From: Lacticaseibacillus suilingensis
GTDB taxonomy: Bacteria > Bacillota > Bacilli > Lactobacillales > Lactobacillaceae
Assembly: GCF_016861845.1 (NCBI RefSeq)
Contig: NZ_BOLV01000013.1
Location: 17,638 to 81,637, forward strand
DNA length: 64,000 bases
Direction: 5' to 3'
A program made the position numbers and the translations under genes. Position 1 is the stretch's first letter. The number at the start of each line of letters is the position of its first letter. The notes below the pieces were generated by a model, which saw only the letters and a list, made by a program, of their open reading frames with translations, searched no databases and was not told the origin of the DNA. Below are positions 1 through 8,632 of the stretch, piece by piece.

Positions 1-1
1 C

Positions 2-85
2 GGCACGCATGCCGAACTGAAGGCCAATAACGAAACCTACCAAGAAATCGTTCATTCACAAATCAGAGAAGGGGATGAAGACTAA
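2..85 (+). CDS. C-terminal end of an ABC exporter subunit (partial)
   Basis: An open frame enters from the window edge and gives 27 residues ending in IREGDED before a TAA. The TAA shares its last A with the ATG of the next gene, so the two are translationally coupled. The ending GTHAEL resembles the end of ABC exporter nucleotide-binding domains, where a phrase such as 'GTHxELL' follows the last strand. Because the next gene is one half of a heterodimeric exporter, this is most likely the partner half-transporter. Only the tail is visible, so the assignment is inference. Confidence 0.6.
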   Translation, partial: GTHAELKANNETYQEIVHSQIREGDED

Positions 86-1965
86 TGGCTGAAACCAAAA
101 CTCCAAAGCGCCAAGGGATGGCTGGTGGTCACGGCCCCGGCGGCCAAGCCGGCTTAGTGGAAAAGCCAAAGAACTTCTGGGGCACCACCTTCCGTTTGTT
201 TGGTTACATGAAATCACGTTTGGTGGGCATTGGCATTGTCCTGGCTTTCGCCATTGCCTCCACCATCTTTCAAATTCGCACCCCGAAAGTGTTAGGGGAG
301 GCGACGACGGAAATCTTTAAAGGTTACATGAAAGGCGTGGCCCAGCAAAAAGCCGGCATCGCTATGGACCAGTTCCCGATTAACTTTGACAAGATCAAAG
401 AAATCATGATTGTGGTTATCTTCATGTACCTGGCCTCAGCTTTGTTCTCCTTCCTGCAGCAATTTATCATGACCCGGGTTTCGCAGCGCACGGTTTACGA
501 CCTGCGTAAGGAACTCAAGGCCAAGATGAAGCGCCTGCCGATCAACTACTATGACACCCATTCTAATGGGGACATCATGTCGCGGGCCATCAACGATATG
601 GATAATATCGCTTCGACCTTGCAGCAAAGTCTGACGCAGTTGGTCACCAGTACCTTTACTTTTATTGGGACCTTGTGGATGATGTTGTCGATTTCTTGGA
701 AATTGACCCTGATTGCCTTGGTCACCATTCCTTTGAGCTTAGTCGTGGTTGGTCTGGTAGCGCCGCGTTCACAGCGCTTCTTCGCCGGTCAGCAAAAGGC
801 CCTCGGTCTGCTTAACAACTATGTTGAAGAAAATTATGCCGGCCAGGTCATTGTGAAGTCCTTTAACCGCGAACAAGACGCCATGGACGCGTTTGAAGTG
901 CAGAACCAAGCCTTTTACAACTCCGCTTGGAAAGCGCAGTTCGTGTCTGGGATTATCATGCCGCTGATGACCTTCTTGAATAACATTGGCTATGTCTTCG
1001 TTGCTATTCTTGGCGGCGTCGCTGTCGCTAATGGGACGGTCACCTTGGGGAACGTGCAGGCCTTCCTGCAGTACACCCAGCAGTTCAGTCAGCCAATTTC
1101 GCAGCTGGCGAACTTGGCCAACACCATTCAAAACACCGTGGCTTCTGCAGAACGGGTCTTTGAAGTGCTTGACGAACCAGAAATGGAAGACATCGAATCC
1201 GGTGTCACCCCAATCGAAGGCGATCAGCATCCGTTGGTCATGGACCATGTGAAGTTCGGTTACGACGGCAATCCGCTGCTCATGACGGACTACAACTTAA
1301 CGGTTGAACCAGGGCAAATGATTGCCATTGTTGGCCCGACCGGTGCTGGTAAAACCACGGTCATCAACATGCTCGAACGGTTCTACGATGTCAAAGGCGG
1401 CTCGATTCGCATGTGGGGTAAGGACATTCGCGATATGAGTCGCGAAGACGTCCGTAGCCACTATGCGATGGTGCTGCAAGACACCTGGCTGTTCACTGGG
1501 ACGATTTGGGACAACTTGAAATACGGCCGCGAAGATGCCACCGATGAGCAAATCATCAGTGCCGCCAAGGCCGCTCACGTGGATCAATTCGTGCGGCAGC
1601 TGCCGAAGGGTTACGATACCGTGCTGAATGAATCTGCCTCGAATATTTCGCAAGGGCAGCGGCAGTTGCTAACGATTGCCCGGGCGTTTGTGGCCAACCC
1701 TGAGATTTTGATCTTGGACGAAGCGACCAGCTCGGTTGATACCCGGACCGAAGTGCACATCCAGCATGCGATGGCGCGCTTGCTTAAGAACCGGACCAGC
1801 TTCGTGGTGGCGCACCGGTTGTCCACCATTCGCGATGCCGATAACATCATCGTCATGAATCATGGCTCGATTGTTGAAACCGGTAATCACGATGCGTTGA
1901 TGGCTAAGCAAGGCTTCTATGCTGACCTCTACAACAGTCAGTTTAGCGGTAGCGTTACGATCTAA
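85..1965 (+). CDS. ABC multidrug exporter half-transporter (LmrD/YheH type)
   Basis: This 626-residue protein is a full membrane-plus-ATPase half-transporter. The N-terminal ~350 residues form the exporter membrane domain, with hydrophobic segments around residues 50-75, 115-135 and 190-230. The nucleotide-binding domain follows: Walker A GPTGAGKTT near 417, a signature read as SQGQ near 522, Walker B with ILDEATSSVD near 543, and the switch His in VAHR near 577. Such proteins pair with a second half-transporter to export drugs or lipids. The preceding frame overlaps its ATG by one base (TAATG), which fits a heterodimer operon. The start has an upstream GAAGGGGATG-like ribosome site. The substrate cannot be told from sequence. 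Confidence 0.9.
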   Translation: MAETKTPKRQGMAGGHGPGGQAGLVEKPKNFWGTTFRLFGYMKSRLVGIGIVLAFAIASTIFQIRTPKVLGEATTEIFKGYMKGVAQQKAGIAMDQFPINFDKIKEIMIVVIFMYLASALFSFLQQFIMTRVSQRTVYDLRKELKAKMKRLPINYYDTHSNGDIMSRAINDMDNIASTLQQSLTQLVTSTFTFIGTLWMMLSISWKLTLIALVTIPLSLVVVGLVAPRSQRFFAGQQKALGLLNNYVEENYAGQVIVKSFNREQDAMDAFEVQNQAFYNSAWKAQFVSGIIMPLMTFLNNIGYVFVAILGGVAVANGTVTLGNVQAFLQYTQQFSQPISQLANLANTIQNTVASAERVFEVLDEPEMEDIESGVTPIEGDQHPLVMDHVKFGYDGNPLLMTDYNLTVEPGQMIAIVGPTGAGKTTVINMLERFYDVKGGSIRMWGKDIRDMSREDVRSHYAMVLQDTWLFTGTIWDNLKYGREDATDEQIISAAKAAHVDQFVRQLPKGYDTVLNESASNISQGQRQLLTIARAFVANPEILILDEATSSVDTRTEVHIQHAMARLLKNRTSFVVAHRLSTIRDADNIIVMNHGSIVETGNHDALMAKQGFYADLYNSQFSGSVTI

Positions 1966-1971
1966 GGTTAG

Positions 1972-2000
1972 AAAAAGACTCGCTGCGGCGAGTCTTTTTT
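1972..2000 (+). terminator. Rho-independent terminator of the ABC exporter operon
   Basis: A perfect stem AAAGACTCGC / GCGAGTCTTT with a TGCG loop, followed by TTT, lies 7 bases after the exporter stop. It comes just before family A copy 1, so that element lies outside the exporter transcript unless there is read-through. Confidence 0.9.
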
Positions 2001-2011
2001 GCGTCTCAGGC

Positions 2012-2256
2012 GCGGCGGCGACCGCTACAGCGCCGGGGTGCGGTGGGCCGGCGGCGGGGTCGGCTGGAGCCAAAGGACGGTCTCCAGCCTCAACGCGAAG
2101 CCAGCATCGCGCTGCCGCGCTCAACGCTGTCTTCGCGTTGCCCCCAGCCAGCACAGGAGCAGCCTGCAAAAGCCGCAGTCTCCTCGTGTGCTGGCTGTTT
2201 CGCAGCTGGCCCACCGCGCCCCTCTGCCGCAGCGGTCGCCGCCGCTAGATAACAGT
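2012..2256 (+). repeat. Family A structured element, copy 1
   Basis: A discrete, mostly GC-rich element. A 15-bp perfect closing stem (2012-2026 with 2231-2245) extends through a GGGGTGCGGTGGGCC-type inner helix. It encloses three hairpins: GGCTGGAG/CTCCAGCC at 2062-2089, CAACGCGAAG/CTTCGCGTTG, and CAGCCAGCACA/TGTGCTGGCTG. Three bases past the stem comes ATAACAGT (2249-2256). Two further copies near 20 kb have the same architecture, a nearly identical length (234, 238, 233 nt), conserved loops and compensatory changes in all stems. No convincing coding frame exists here. It is either a structured RNA or a palindromic mobile or regulatory DNA element; I do not recognise the family. Confidence 0.8.
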
Positions 2257-2384
2257 CAACTTTACCGAATAGCCTTAAGCAATCCCGGATCCGGCTGTAG
2301 GTGTCGCATTTGATCTAGGCAAGCAAAATGCTCGCGCTCCCCTTGGTTTGTGTTTACAATGACCAATACCAAAAGGGGGGTGCA

Positions 2385-3239
2385 ATGATGGCGAGGTTAA
2401 TTTTGAATCCGGCGACGCGCATTAGTTATGTGGCGTTGCGGGTTATTTCGATGGCAAAAATGGTGGCTTGGTATCAACAGGTGTTAGGGCTGGCGGTGCT
2501 GCAGGCTTCAGCCAAACGCACCTTGCTCGGCGTGCGCACCAACCGGCGGGTGCTGGTGCTGCTGGAGACTGGTGCCACTCAAATTTCAACGCAGGTGGCC
2601 GGGCTGACGGCGTTTAGCTTGGCGCTGCCGACGCGTGGGGCATTGCTTAAGTTAGCGGCTGGGCTACCGGAGACGGTGTTACCGGCGCAATGGTTTCGTA
2701 GCGGCTTTGGGCTGGGGGTGCGGTTGACGGATCCTGAAGGCACCCAGGTGATTTTGGAACATGATGCTGGCGTGCAGGCTATTCCCCCGCGGGGGTATGA
2801 TTTTGCGAATGCCCAGACGCAGCCTATGCCAGCGCCCAAGTTGACTAAGGCCCCGCCTGAAAGGTTGTTGCCGGCGGGAGCGGCGGTGGGGCGCTTAGAA
2901 GTGACGACCTCACAGTATATAGCCACCATAGGGCACATCGAAACGGTGTTGGGGTTCGTGCGGCAACAAGAATCTGGCCAGCGGGCGTATCTAACCGTCG
3001 GCGACAATACGCATCACATTGGCATTGAACTGGTCGCTGATGCCCAGGCGCGGTTACGTGGGCCAAGCGATGCAGGGGCTGATTATGTGAGCTTGGTGGT
3101 GCCAGATGTCGCCACGCTGAGTTTGCTGCGGCAAAATCTGACTGCCAAGCAGTGGCAGAATTTTGATTACAATGCAGAACATCAATACTTGCGGGTCGCC
3201 GGGCCGAATCAGTTGATCATGTGGTTTTCGGTGGCATGA
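2385..3239 (+). CDS. VOC-superfamily (glyoxalase/dioxygenase fold) protein
   Basis: A 284-residue protein built of two VOC modules. The first runs from ISYVALRV to VILEHDA, the second starts at about residue 165 with RLEVTTSQY. It is closest in layout to the CatE-like extradiol-dioxygenase relatives of Bacillus and lactobacilli. The metal ligand that opens the first module (usually His in 'HVxLxV') is Tyr here, so enzymatic activity is uncertain. The start was set at the ATG preceded by AAAAGGGGGG; an upstream in-frame ATG at 2328 has no ribosome site. A possible -10 (TACAAT) lies near 2355. The gene stands alone between family A copy 1 and a strong terminator. Substrate unknown. Confidence 0.75.
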   Translation: MMARLILNPATRISYVALRVISMAKMVAWYQQVLGLAVLQASAKRTLLGVRTNRRVLVLLETGATQISTQVAGLTAFSLALPTRGALLKLAAGLPETVLPAQWFRSGFGLGVRLTDPEGTQVILEHDAGVQAIPPRGYDFANAQTQPMPAPKLTKAPPERLLPAGAAVGRLEVTTSQYIATIGHIETVLGFVRQQESGQRAYLTVGDNTHHIGIELVADAQARLRGPSDAGADYVSLVVPDVATLSLLRQNLTAKQWQNFDYNAEHQYLRVAGPNQLIMWFSVA

Positions 3240-3258
3240 TTATCAGTAAAATAAAAGT

Positions 3259-3284
3259 AGGGCCGGGGTAACCCGGCTTTTTTT
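3259..3284 (+). terminator. Rho-independent terminator after the VOC gene
   Basis: GCCGGG / CCCGGC stem with a GTAA loop and seven T's begins about 20 bases after the stop. Confidence 0.9.
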
Positions 3285-3345
3285 GCGCGTATGCTTGCCA
3301 AAGCGCTATCAATCTTTCTATACTGAAACGGTTGGAGGCGGTGTG

Positions 3346-4329
3346 ATGGAAGTTCTGAAAGCAGTCGAACAAATCATCACCCGGCAGACCGCGCCAGGCC
3401 TAAGCGCCGCGTGGCTGCATGATGGTGTGATTGAAACCAGCATCTTAGGGGTAGCGGCGACTGAGCCGCAGGTGTTGCCACTGCATTCGGGGATGTTGTA
3501 CGATTTGGCGTCTTTGACCAAAGTGATTGGCACCACCACCGTCTTTTTGCAGGCCGTGGCGGAAGGGCGGGTGAAGTTTGATACGCCGCTGCAGCAGCTA
3601 CTGCCAACCTTTCCGCACCAGACGACCTTTCGCCAGGCGCTGACGCATACCTCGGGACTGGAAGGGTACATTCCCCACCGCGACGAGCTGCCGGCACCGG
3701 CGTTGAAACAGGCGCTCATCACCCAGCTCAAGGTGACGGCCGAATGCGACCGGCAGGTGGTGTACCGCGATGTGAATTTGCTGCTGGTCGGGTGGGCCTT
3801 GGAAAATCTGTACGGCGAGTCCATTCAGCCGCTGATCACTAGGCGCGTGCTAAAAACACTGGGGCTGCAGCAAGCAACTTTCCAGCCGGACCCGCAGCGC
3901 TGTGTGCCGACCACCTATGATTCGGAAGCTGGGTTGCGGCGCGGCGTCGTGCATGACCCTAAAGCCGCGATTTTAGGTCAGCACAGTGGGTCGGCTGGAC
4001 TATTTGCTAGTCTGCAAGACCTGATTACCTTCACCCAGTTCGCCTTTGGCCAGCGCCAAAGCCCGGCCTGGCCCGCTACTTTCAGTCAATTGGGTCAGGA
4101 TCAAACCAGGGCGCACCTGGGCCGGACCATCGGCTGGGATTTGCGCCGTGATGCAGGTGGCCGGACTTGGCTTTATCACACCGGCTACACTGGGACGTTT
4201 TGGCTGATTCAGCCGCAAACGCAGGCAGCGCTGATCGTGCTGACCAATCGCGTGCATCCACAGGTGAATGATGACTTTTTGACCGTCCGCGATGAATTAA
4301 TTGCGAATTTAATGTCAGCGCGTTCATGA
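3346..4329 (+). CDS. Serine hydrolase, beta-lactamase/PBP-like family
   Basis: A 327-residue class C beta-lactamase-like hydrolase. The SxxK catalytic motif is SLTK (in LASLTKV), about residue 55. A YRDVN segment matches the YxN position, and HTG in LYHTGYTG takes the place of the KTG box. No signal peptide or membrane segment is visible, so it is probably cytoplasmic or non-classically placed. The ATG at 3346 follows GGAGGCGGTG; the longer frame from 3283 has no ribosome site. Family members act as esterases, D-amino-acid peptidases or penicillin-binding relatives; the substrate cannot be assigned. Confidence 0.8.
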   Translation: MEVLKAVEQIITRQTAPGLSAAWLHDGVIETSILGVAATEPQVLPLHSGMLYDLASLTKVIGTTTVFLQAVAEGRVKFDTPLQQLLPTFPHQTTFRQALTHTSGLEGYIPHRDELPAPALKQALITQLKVTAECDRQVVYRDVNLLLVGWALENLYGESIQPLITRRVLKTLGLQQATFQPDPQRCVPTTYDSEAGLRRGVVHDPKAAILGQHSGSAGLFASLQDLITFTQFAFGQRQSPAWPATFSQLGQDQTRAHLGRTIGWDLRRDAGGRTWLYHTGYTGTFWLIQPQTQAALIVLTNRVHPQVNDDFLTVRDELIANLMSARS

Positions 4330-4340
4330 AGCACTGACTG

Positions 4341-4349
4341 TGGTACACT
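4341..4349 (+). promoter_or_regulatory. Possible extended -10 promoter of manA
   Basis: TGGTACACT fits an extended -10 (TGnTATAAT with one mismatch). It sits about 45 bases upstream of the manA TTG. No good -35 is visible. Confidence 0.35.
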
Positions 4350-4392
4350 TTGATTGAAAAGTATATACATTTATTGCAAGGGGGATTCAATT

Positions 4393-5364
4393 TTGACAGA
4401 ACCGATTTTCTTGGAACCCGTATTTCACGAAAAAATCTGGGGTGGCCGCAAGCTGGCCACTGACTTTGGCTATGACCTGCCTGATGGTAAGATCGGCGAG
4501 GTGTGGGCCATTTCGGCGCATCCGAATGGCCCTGACACCATTGCTAATGGCCCGCTGAAAGGCAAAACCTTGGATGTTGCTTGGCGCGAGAATCAGGAGT
4601 ACTTTGGCCACCAAAAGGAAAAAGTCTTCCCACTGCTGACGAAAATCTTGGATGCCAACGATAGCCTCTCGGTCCAAGTCCATCCCGATGATGCTTATGC
4701 GGCGGCGCATGAGCGCCCCGGCGAATTGGGCAAAACGGAATGCTGGTATGTGATTTCAGCGGAACCAGGCTCTTATCTGATTTACGGTCATCATGCTAAA
4801 ACCCGTCAAGAGCTGGCGGACATGATTCACCGCGGCGACTGGGAGCACCTGCTGCGCAAAGTGCCGGTGAAAACTGGCGATTTTGTCTACGTCCCGAGCG
4901 GCACGATTCACGCGCTGAACAAAGGCATTATGGTGCTGGAAACGCAGCAAAGCTCTGACACGACTTACCGACTGTATGACTATGATCGTGTCGGGGCTGA
5001 TGGCAAGAAACGTGAGCTGCACTTGCAGCAAAGCATCGACACCACCACCGTGCCGAGCCATGACCCAGAGCTGAACATCACCAAAACCACCAAGGATGAT
5101 GCGACCATCACGACCTTCGTGACGGCGCCGATTTCCAAGTTCTTCTCGGTGTACAAAATCGACCTGGATGGCAAGCTGAACCAGACGCCAACTGCGCCGT
5201 ACACCTTGGTTTCAGTGCTGGAAGGGGCAGGCACGATCGAAGCGGATGGCAAGTCCTATCCACTGAAGAAAGGCGTCCACTTCATCATTCCTAACCAGAT
5301 TAAGGCTTGGACCTTTACCGGCAAGATGATGATGATTGTCTCCACCCCTGGCGCCGAACAATAA
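4393..5364 (+). CDS. manA: Mannose-6-phosphate isomerase, class I
   Basis: Interconverts mannose-6-P and fructose-6-P in the cytoplasm. The protein is 323 residues, the usual Firmicutes length, and opens TEPIFLEPVFHEKIWGG as in ManA. Zinc ligands are visible: Q95 and H97 in VQVHPDD, E116 in GKTECWY and H173 in SGTIHAL. I chose a TTG start at 4393 because AAGGGGG lies just upstream and the resulting N-terminus matches the family; an in-frame ATG at 4354 lacks a ribosome site. It is monocistronic and ends at a strong hairpin shared with the convergent murT. Confidence 0.93.
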   Translation: MTEPIFLEPVFHEKIWGGRKLATDFGYDLPDGKIGEVWAISAHPNGPDTIANGPLKGKTLDVAWRENQEYFGHQKEKVFPLLTKILDANDSLSVQVHPDDAYAAAHERPGELGKTECWYVISAEPGSYLIYGHHAKTRQELADMIHRGDWEHLLRKVPVKTGDFVYVPSGTIHALNKGIMVLETQQSSDTTYRLYDYDRVGADGKKRELHLQQSIDTTTVPSHDPELNITKTTKDDATITTFVTAPISKFFSVYKIDLDGKLNQTPTAPYTLVSVLEGAGTIEADGKSYPLKKGVHFIIPNQIKAWTFTGKMMMIVSTPGAEQ

Positions 5365-5375
5365 TTTGAATCAAA

Positions 5376-5422
5376 AACAGCGGACCTTGTGCTTCCATTT
5401 CGGAAGGGCAAGGTCCGCTGTT
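5376..5422. terminator. Bidirectional terminator between manA and murT
   Basis: A 14-bp perfect stem, AACAGCGGACCTTG with CAAGGTCCGCTGTT, lies between the two convergent stops. An inner CTTCC/GGAAG helix tightens the loop. A-rich and T-rich flanks are moderate on both sides. Confidence 0.75.
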
Positions 5423-5427
5423 GTGAT

Positions 5428-6789
5428 TTAGAAGCCTGCTTTGATGTAGCCGGCTTGGCTGAATTTTTGCCGCATCTGCAGCACTGCGGTGTAGGTGGCG
5501 AGCAGATAGATCTGGTTTTCGTCGACTTGCTTCAGGTAGTCGATGACGTCGTTCAGATCTGGTTTGGTGGCCAAGGCATCATCCGGCACGCCGGCCACTT
5601 GCATGCGAAAGGCGATATCGCGATAACGTTCGCCGCCGACCATGTAAGACGTCGCCAGACCGCTTTGCACCAGCTGTTCCAGATTACCATCCCAGATCCA
5701 AGAGGTGTCGGTACCATCGGCATAATTCGCATTCAGTAGCATGGCAAAGGCAAAAGGCTTTTGCTGATGCTGAATCATGCTGAGCACTTCGTTGAGGCCC
5801 ACCGGGTTTTTGACCAAAATCAGGGTCACGGTTTTGCCGTTAATGCTGATTTGTTCTTGTCGGCCAAAGACCTTCTCGGCTTCACCAAAGGCTTGACCGA
5901 TTTCTGCTGGGGTGATCTCAAACGCCGCGCCCACCGCGTAGGCGGCTAGGGCATTGTAGATGTTGTACGTGCCGCCAATGGGCAGGTGGTACGGGTGACC
6001 ATCAATGGCAAAATCCGAGCTGGTGGGGGTTTGCGCCGCCACGCTGGTGACCTGGTGGCTCAGCACTGGCCGCTTGAAACCGCAGTTCGGGCAGAAGAAA
6101 CTGCCGAGGTTGCTGTAGGTGATGCCATGGTAGTGGAGAATATGCTCACACACCGGGCAGAGCACGCCATCGGTATTGGCCGGGGCGAAAATATCATGGT
6201 TGGCTTCCGCGGCCAATTCAAAGCCATAGTATTGCAGCGGGTTGGCCAGTTCCCGGGAGCTGAAAATCGGCGCGTCACCATTGGCAATCACCAAGGCGTC
6301 GGGATTGGCTTTGACGCCTTGCAGGATTTTGTCATAGGTGGTGTAAAACTCACCATAGCGGTCCATTTGATCGCGGAAAATATTGGTCATCACAAAGGCC
6401 TTGGGGTGCAGGTAATGCGCCACGGCTTTGACGTTGGCTTCATCGACTTCCAGCACCGCGATTTTACGCTTGGCGCCAGCTTGCTTTTTGTGCGCGAAGT
6501 AGGCACCGATGATGCCTTGCAGCATGTTGCTGCCGGTGGGGTTGGTGAGGATATCATCATATTGCTGGCTCAGGACTTTGACAATCAGCGCCGTGGTGAG
6601 CGTTTTGCCGTTGGTGCCGGTGACGATAATAGTTGGCCGGTCTTGGCCTAATGCCCCAAGGACGTCAGGGTCGATGCGGGCCGCCAGCTTGCCGGGATAC
6701 GCCGAACCGCCATGGCGGAAGCGGTGCAGGTACCAGTAGCTGAAGCGTCCAGCCAAAATGGCGAAACGTGATTTGAGAGAAATTGTCAT
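5428..6789 (-). CDS. murT: Lipid II isoglutaminyl synthase, MurT subunit
   Basis: MurT is the Mur-ligase-like half of the MurT-GatD complex that amidates the D-Glu of lipid II at the inner membrane face. The 453-residue protein has the ATP loop GTNGKT (58-63), a four-cysteine zinc ribbon (C211, C214, C233, C236) and the C-terminal DUF1727 domain. The start has GAAAGAGG upstream. In most Firmicutes gatD follows immediately; here the next downstream feature is the convergent manA, so the gene is alone. GatD must be elsewhere or absent. The upstream divergent neighbour is tdk. Confidence 0.9.
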   Translation of the reverse strand: MTISLKSRFAILAGRFSYWYLHRFRHGGSAYPGKLAARIDPDVLGALGQDRPTIIVTGTNGKTLTTALIVKVLSQQYDDILTNPTGSNMLQGIIGAYFAHKKQAGAKRKIAVLEVDEANVKAVAHYLHPKAFVMTNIFRDQMDRYGEFYTTYDKILQGVKANPDALVIANGDAPIFSSRELANPLQYYGFELAAEANHDIFAPANTDGVLCPVCEHILHYHGITYSNLGSFFCPNCGFKRPVLSHQVTSVAAQTPTSSDFAIDGHPYHLPIGGTYNIYNALAAYAVGAAFEITPAEIGQAFGEAEKVFGRQEQISINGKTVTLILVKNPVGLNEVLSMIQHQQKPFAFAMLLNANYADGTDTSWIWDGNLEQLVQSGLATSYMVGGERYRDIAFRMQVAGVPDDALATKPDLNDVIDYLKQVDENQIYLLATYTAVLQMRQKFSQAGYIKAGF

Positions 6790-6892
6790 CGCAGTCGCGA
6801 CCTCTTTCGTGTAAGTTTCTTGTCGCGTACTATCATAGCATAGGATGCCGGCAAATCCGGCAGGGCCGGTGTTAATTCCCTTAAGATTCCGT

Positions 6893-6898
6893 TATACT
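6893..6898 (+). promoter_or_regulatory. -10 element of the tdk-prfA promoter
   Basis: TATACT lies 52 bases before the tdk ATG. The matching -35 position (TGTTAA) is weak. Confidence 0.45.
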
Positions 6899-6949
6899 AG
6901 GAAAGGTGAATTTTTAGCGGCCGCGATTGGGCCGCGTAGGAGGTTCCGC

Positions 6950-7528
6950 ATGGCACAATTATTCTTTCGCTATGGCGCAATGAATTCCGGTAAAACCATC
7001 GAGATTTTGAAAGTCGCGCATAACTATGAAGAGCAGCACAAACAAGTGATTATTCTGACTTCCGCCGTGGATGATCGCGCTGGTGTCGGAATGATTTCCA
7101 GCCGTATCGGCATGGAGCGGCCGGCGCATCCGGTGCAAGATAAGACCAACATTTTTGACTTGGTCAAGCAGATGAACCCCAAGGCCGCCTGCGTGCTGAT
7201 CGATGAGGCGCAGTTTTTGAAGAAGCACCACGTCTTTGAATGTGCCCAAGTCGTGGACGAGCTCGGTATTCCGGTGATGGCATTCGGCTTGAAGAATGAC
7301 TTCCGCAACGAGTTGTTCGAAGGATCGCAGTACCTGTTAACTTACGCCGACAAAATCGAAGAAATGAAAACCATCTGCTGGTTCTGCGCCAAAAAAGCGA
7401 CCATGAACCTGCGCGTGCATGATGGCAAGCCGGTGTATGAAGGCGAGCAAATTCAAATTGGCGGCAACGAGAGTTATTTCCCGGTCTGCCGGCATCACTA
7501 TTATTTTCCGCCGCAGCAGTTAGCCTAA
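6950..7528 (+). CDS. tdk: Thymidine kinase
   Basis: Phosphorylates thymidine for DNA precursor salvage. The 192-residue type II enzyme carries the ATP loop GAMNSGKT (9-16), a Walker B-like VLIDEAQFL, and two zinc-binding pairs, CWFC and the C-terminal PVCRHH. The ATG at 6950 follows GTAGGAGG; the frame extends upstream to 6845 without a ribosome site. It heads a tdk-prfA-prmC-tsaC cluster, an order common in Firmicutes, with 24 bases to prfA. Confidence 0.95.
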   Translation: MAQLFFRYGAMNSGKTIEILKVAHNYEEQHKQVIILTSAVDDRAGVGMISSRIGMERPAHPVQDKTNIFDLVKQMNPKAACVLIDEAQFLKKHHVFECAQVVDELGIPVMAFGLKNDFRNELFEGSQYLLTYADKIEEMKTICWFCAKKATMNLRVHDGKPVYEGEQIQIGGNESYFPVCRHHYYFPPQQLA

Positions 7529-7552
7529 GCGGCATCAAGCAAGGAGGAGCCA

Positions 7553-8632
7553 ATGGATAAGATTTTTGCCCAATTAGATGGCCTGCTGGGCCGCTATGAA
7601 GAGCTGGAAGAGCTGATGAGCGATCCCGCTGTCATTAACGACACCAAGCGTTACATGGCCTTATCAAAAGAAGAAGGCGGCATGCGCGATGTGGTGGCCG
7701 CTTATAAGAAGTACAAACAGGTCAAAGCCGATTTAGCCGAAAGCGAAGCGCTGTTGCGTGAAAGCAAGGATCCGGACATGCAGGAGCTGGCCAAAGAAGA
7801 CCTGGCTAGCTTGACGGAAGAACAGGCGACGCTGGAAGACGACATCAAAAAGTTGATGCTGCCTAAAGACCCCAACGATGACAAAAACATCATCATGGAA
7901 ATCCGCGGTGCGGCTGGCGGCGATGAAGCCAGTTTGTTCGCTGGCGATTTGCTGACGATGTATATGAAGTACGCTGAAAAGCAAGGATGGACCACCGAAA
8001 TTATCGATGAGAATCCCACCGAAGTCGGCGGCTACAAAGAGGTTTCTGTCCTGATTACCGGGCAAAACGTGTACTCCAAGCTGAAGTACGAAAACGGGGC
8101 GCATCGCGTGCAACGTGTGCCCGTCACCGAATCCGCCGGTCGCGTACACACCAGTACCGCCACAGTTGGCGTTATGCCGGAGTATGATGAAGTGGACCTT
8201 GAAATCGACCCCAAGGACATTCGCACCGATGTGTACCGTTCCAGTGGGGCTGGTGGGCAGCATATCAACAAAACCTCCTCGGCGGTGCGGATGACGCACT
8301 TGCCGACCGGGATTGTGGTGACCATGCAAGACCAACGATCCCAGCAGCAAAATCGCGCCAAGGCGATGCAGATTTTGCGCAGCCGGGTCTACGATTTTTA
8401 TGAAAGCCAAAACGAAAGCCAGTACGCCGAAAAACGGAAAACCGCGATTGGTACTGGTGATCGCTCGGAACGCATTCGCACCTATAACTACCCGCAAAAC
8501 CGCGTTACCGATCATCGCATTGGGTTAACCTTGAACAAGCTGGATCGCATCATGAACGGCGAGCTTGATGAAATCATCGAAGCGCTGATTGTCCAAGATC
8601 AAACCAATAAGATGGAACAAATCGATGGCTGA
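7553..8632 (+). CDS. prfA: Peptide chain release factor 1
   Basis: Recognises UAA and UAG stop codons and triggers peptide release. The 359-residue protein has the decoding tripeptide P190-V191-T192 (the PxT motif of RF1) and the catalytic GGQ at 234-236. AAGGAGG lies just before the ATG. The gene overlaps prmC, whose product methylates the Gln of this GGQ, so modifier and target are translationally coupled. Confidence 0.97.
   Translation: MDKIFAQLDGLLGRYEELEELMSDPAVINDTKRYMALSKEEGGMRDVVAAYKKYKQVKADLAESEALLRESKDPDMQELAKEDLASLTEEQATLEDDIKKLMLPKDPNDDKNIIMEIRGAAGGDEASLFAGDLLTMYMKYAEKQGWTTEIIDENPTEVGGYKEVSVLITGQNVYSKLKYENGAHRVQRVPVTESAGRVHTSTATVGVMPEYDEVDLEIDPKDIRTDVYRSSGAGGQHINKTSSAVRMTHLPTGIVVTMQDQRSQQQNRAKAMQILRSRVYDFYESQNESQYAEKRKTAIGTGDRSERIRTYNYPQNRVTDHRIGLTLNKLDRIMNGELDEIIEALIVQDQTNKMEQIDG

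Noticed and set aside
1999..2313. Overlapping frames of 69-109 codons across family A copy 1
   Set aside because: They arise from the GC-rich palindromic element, have no ribosome sites and differ in frame; no similar frames exist in the other copies.
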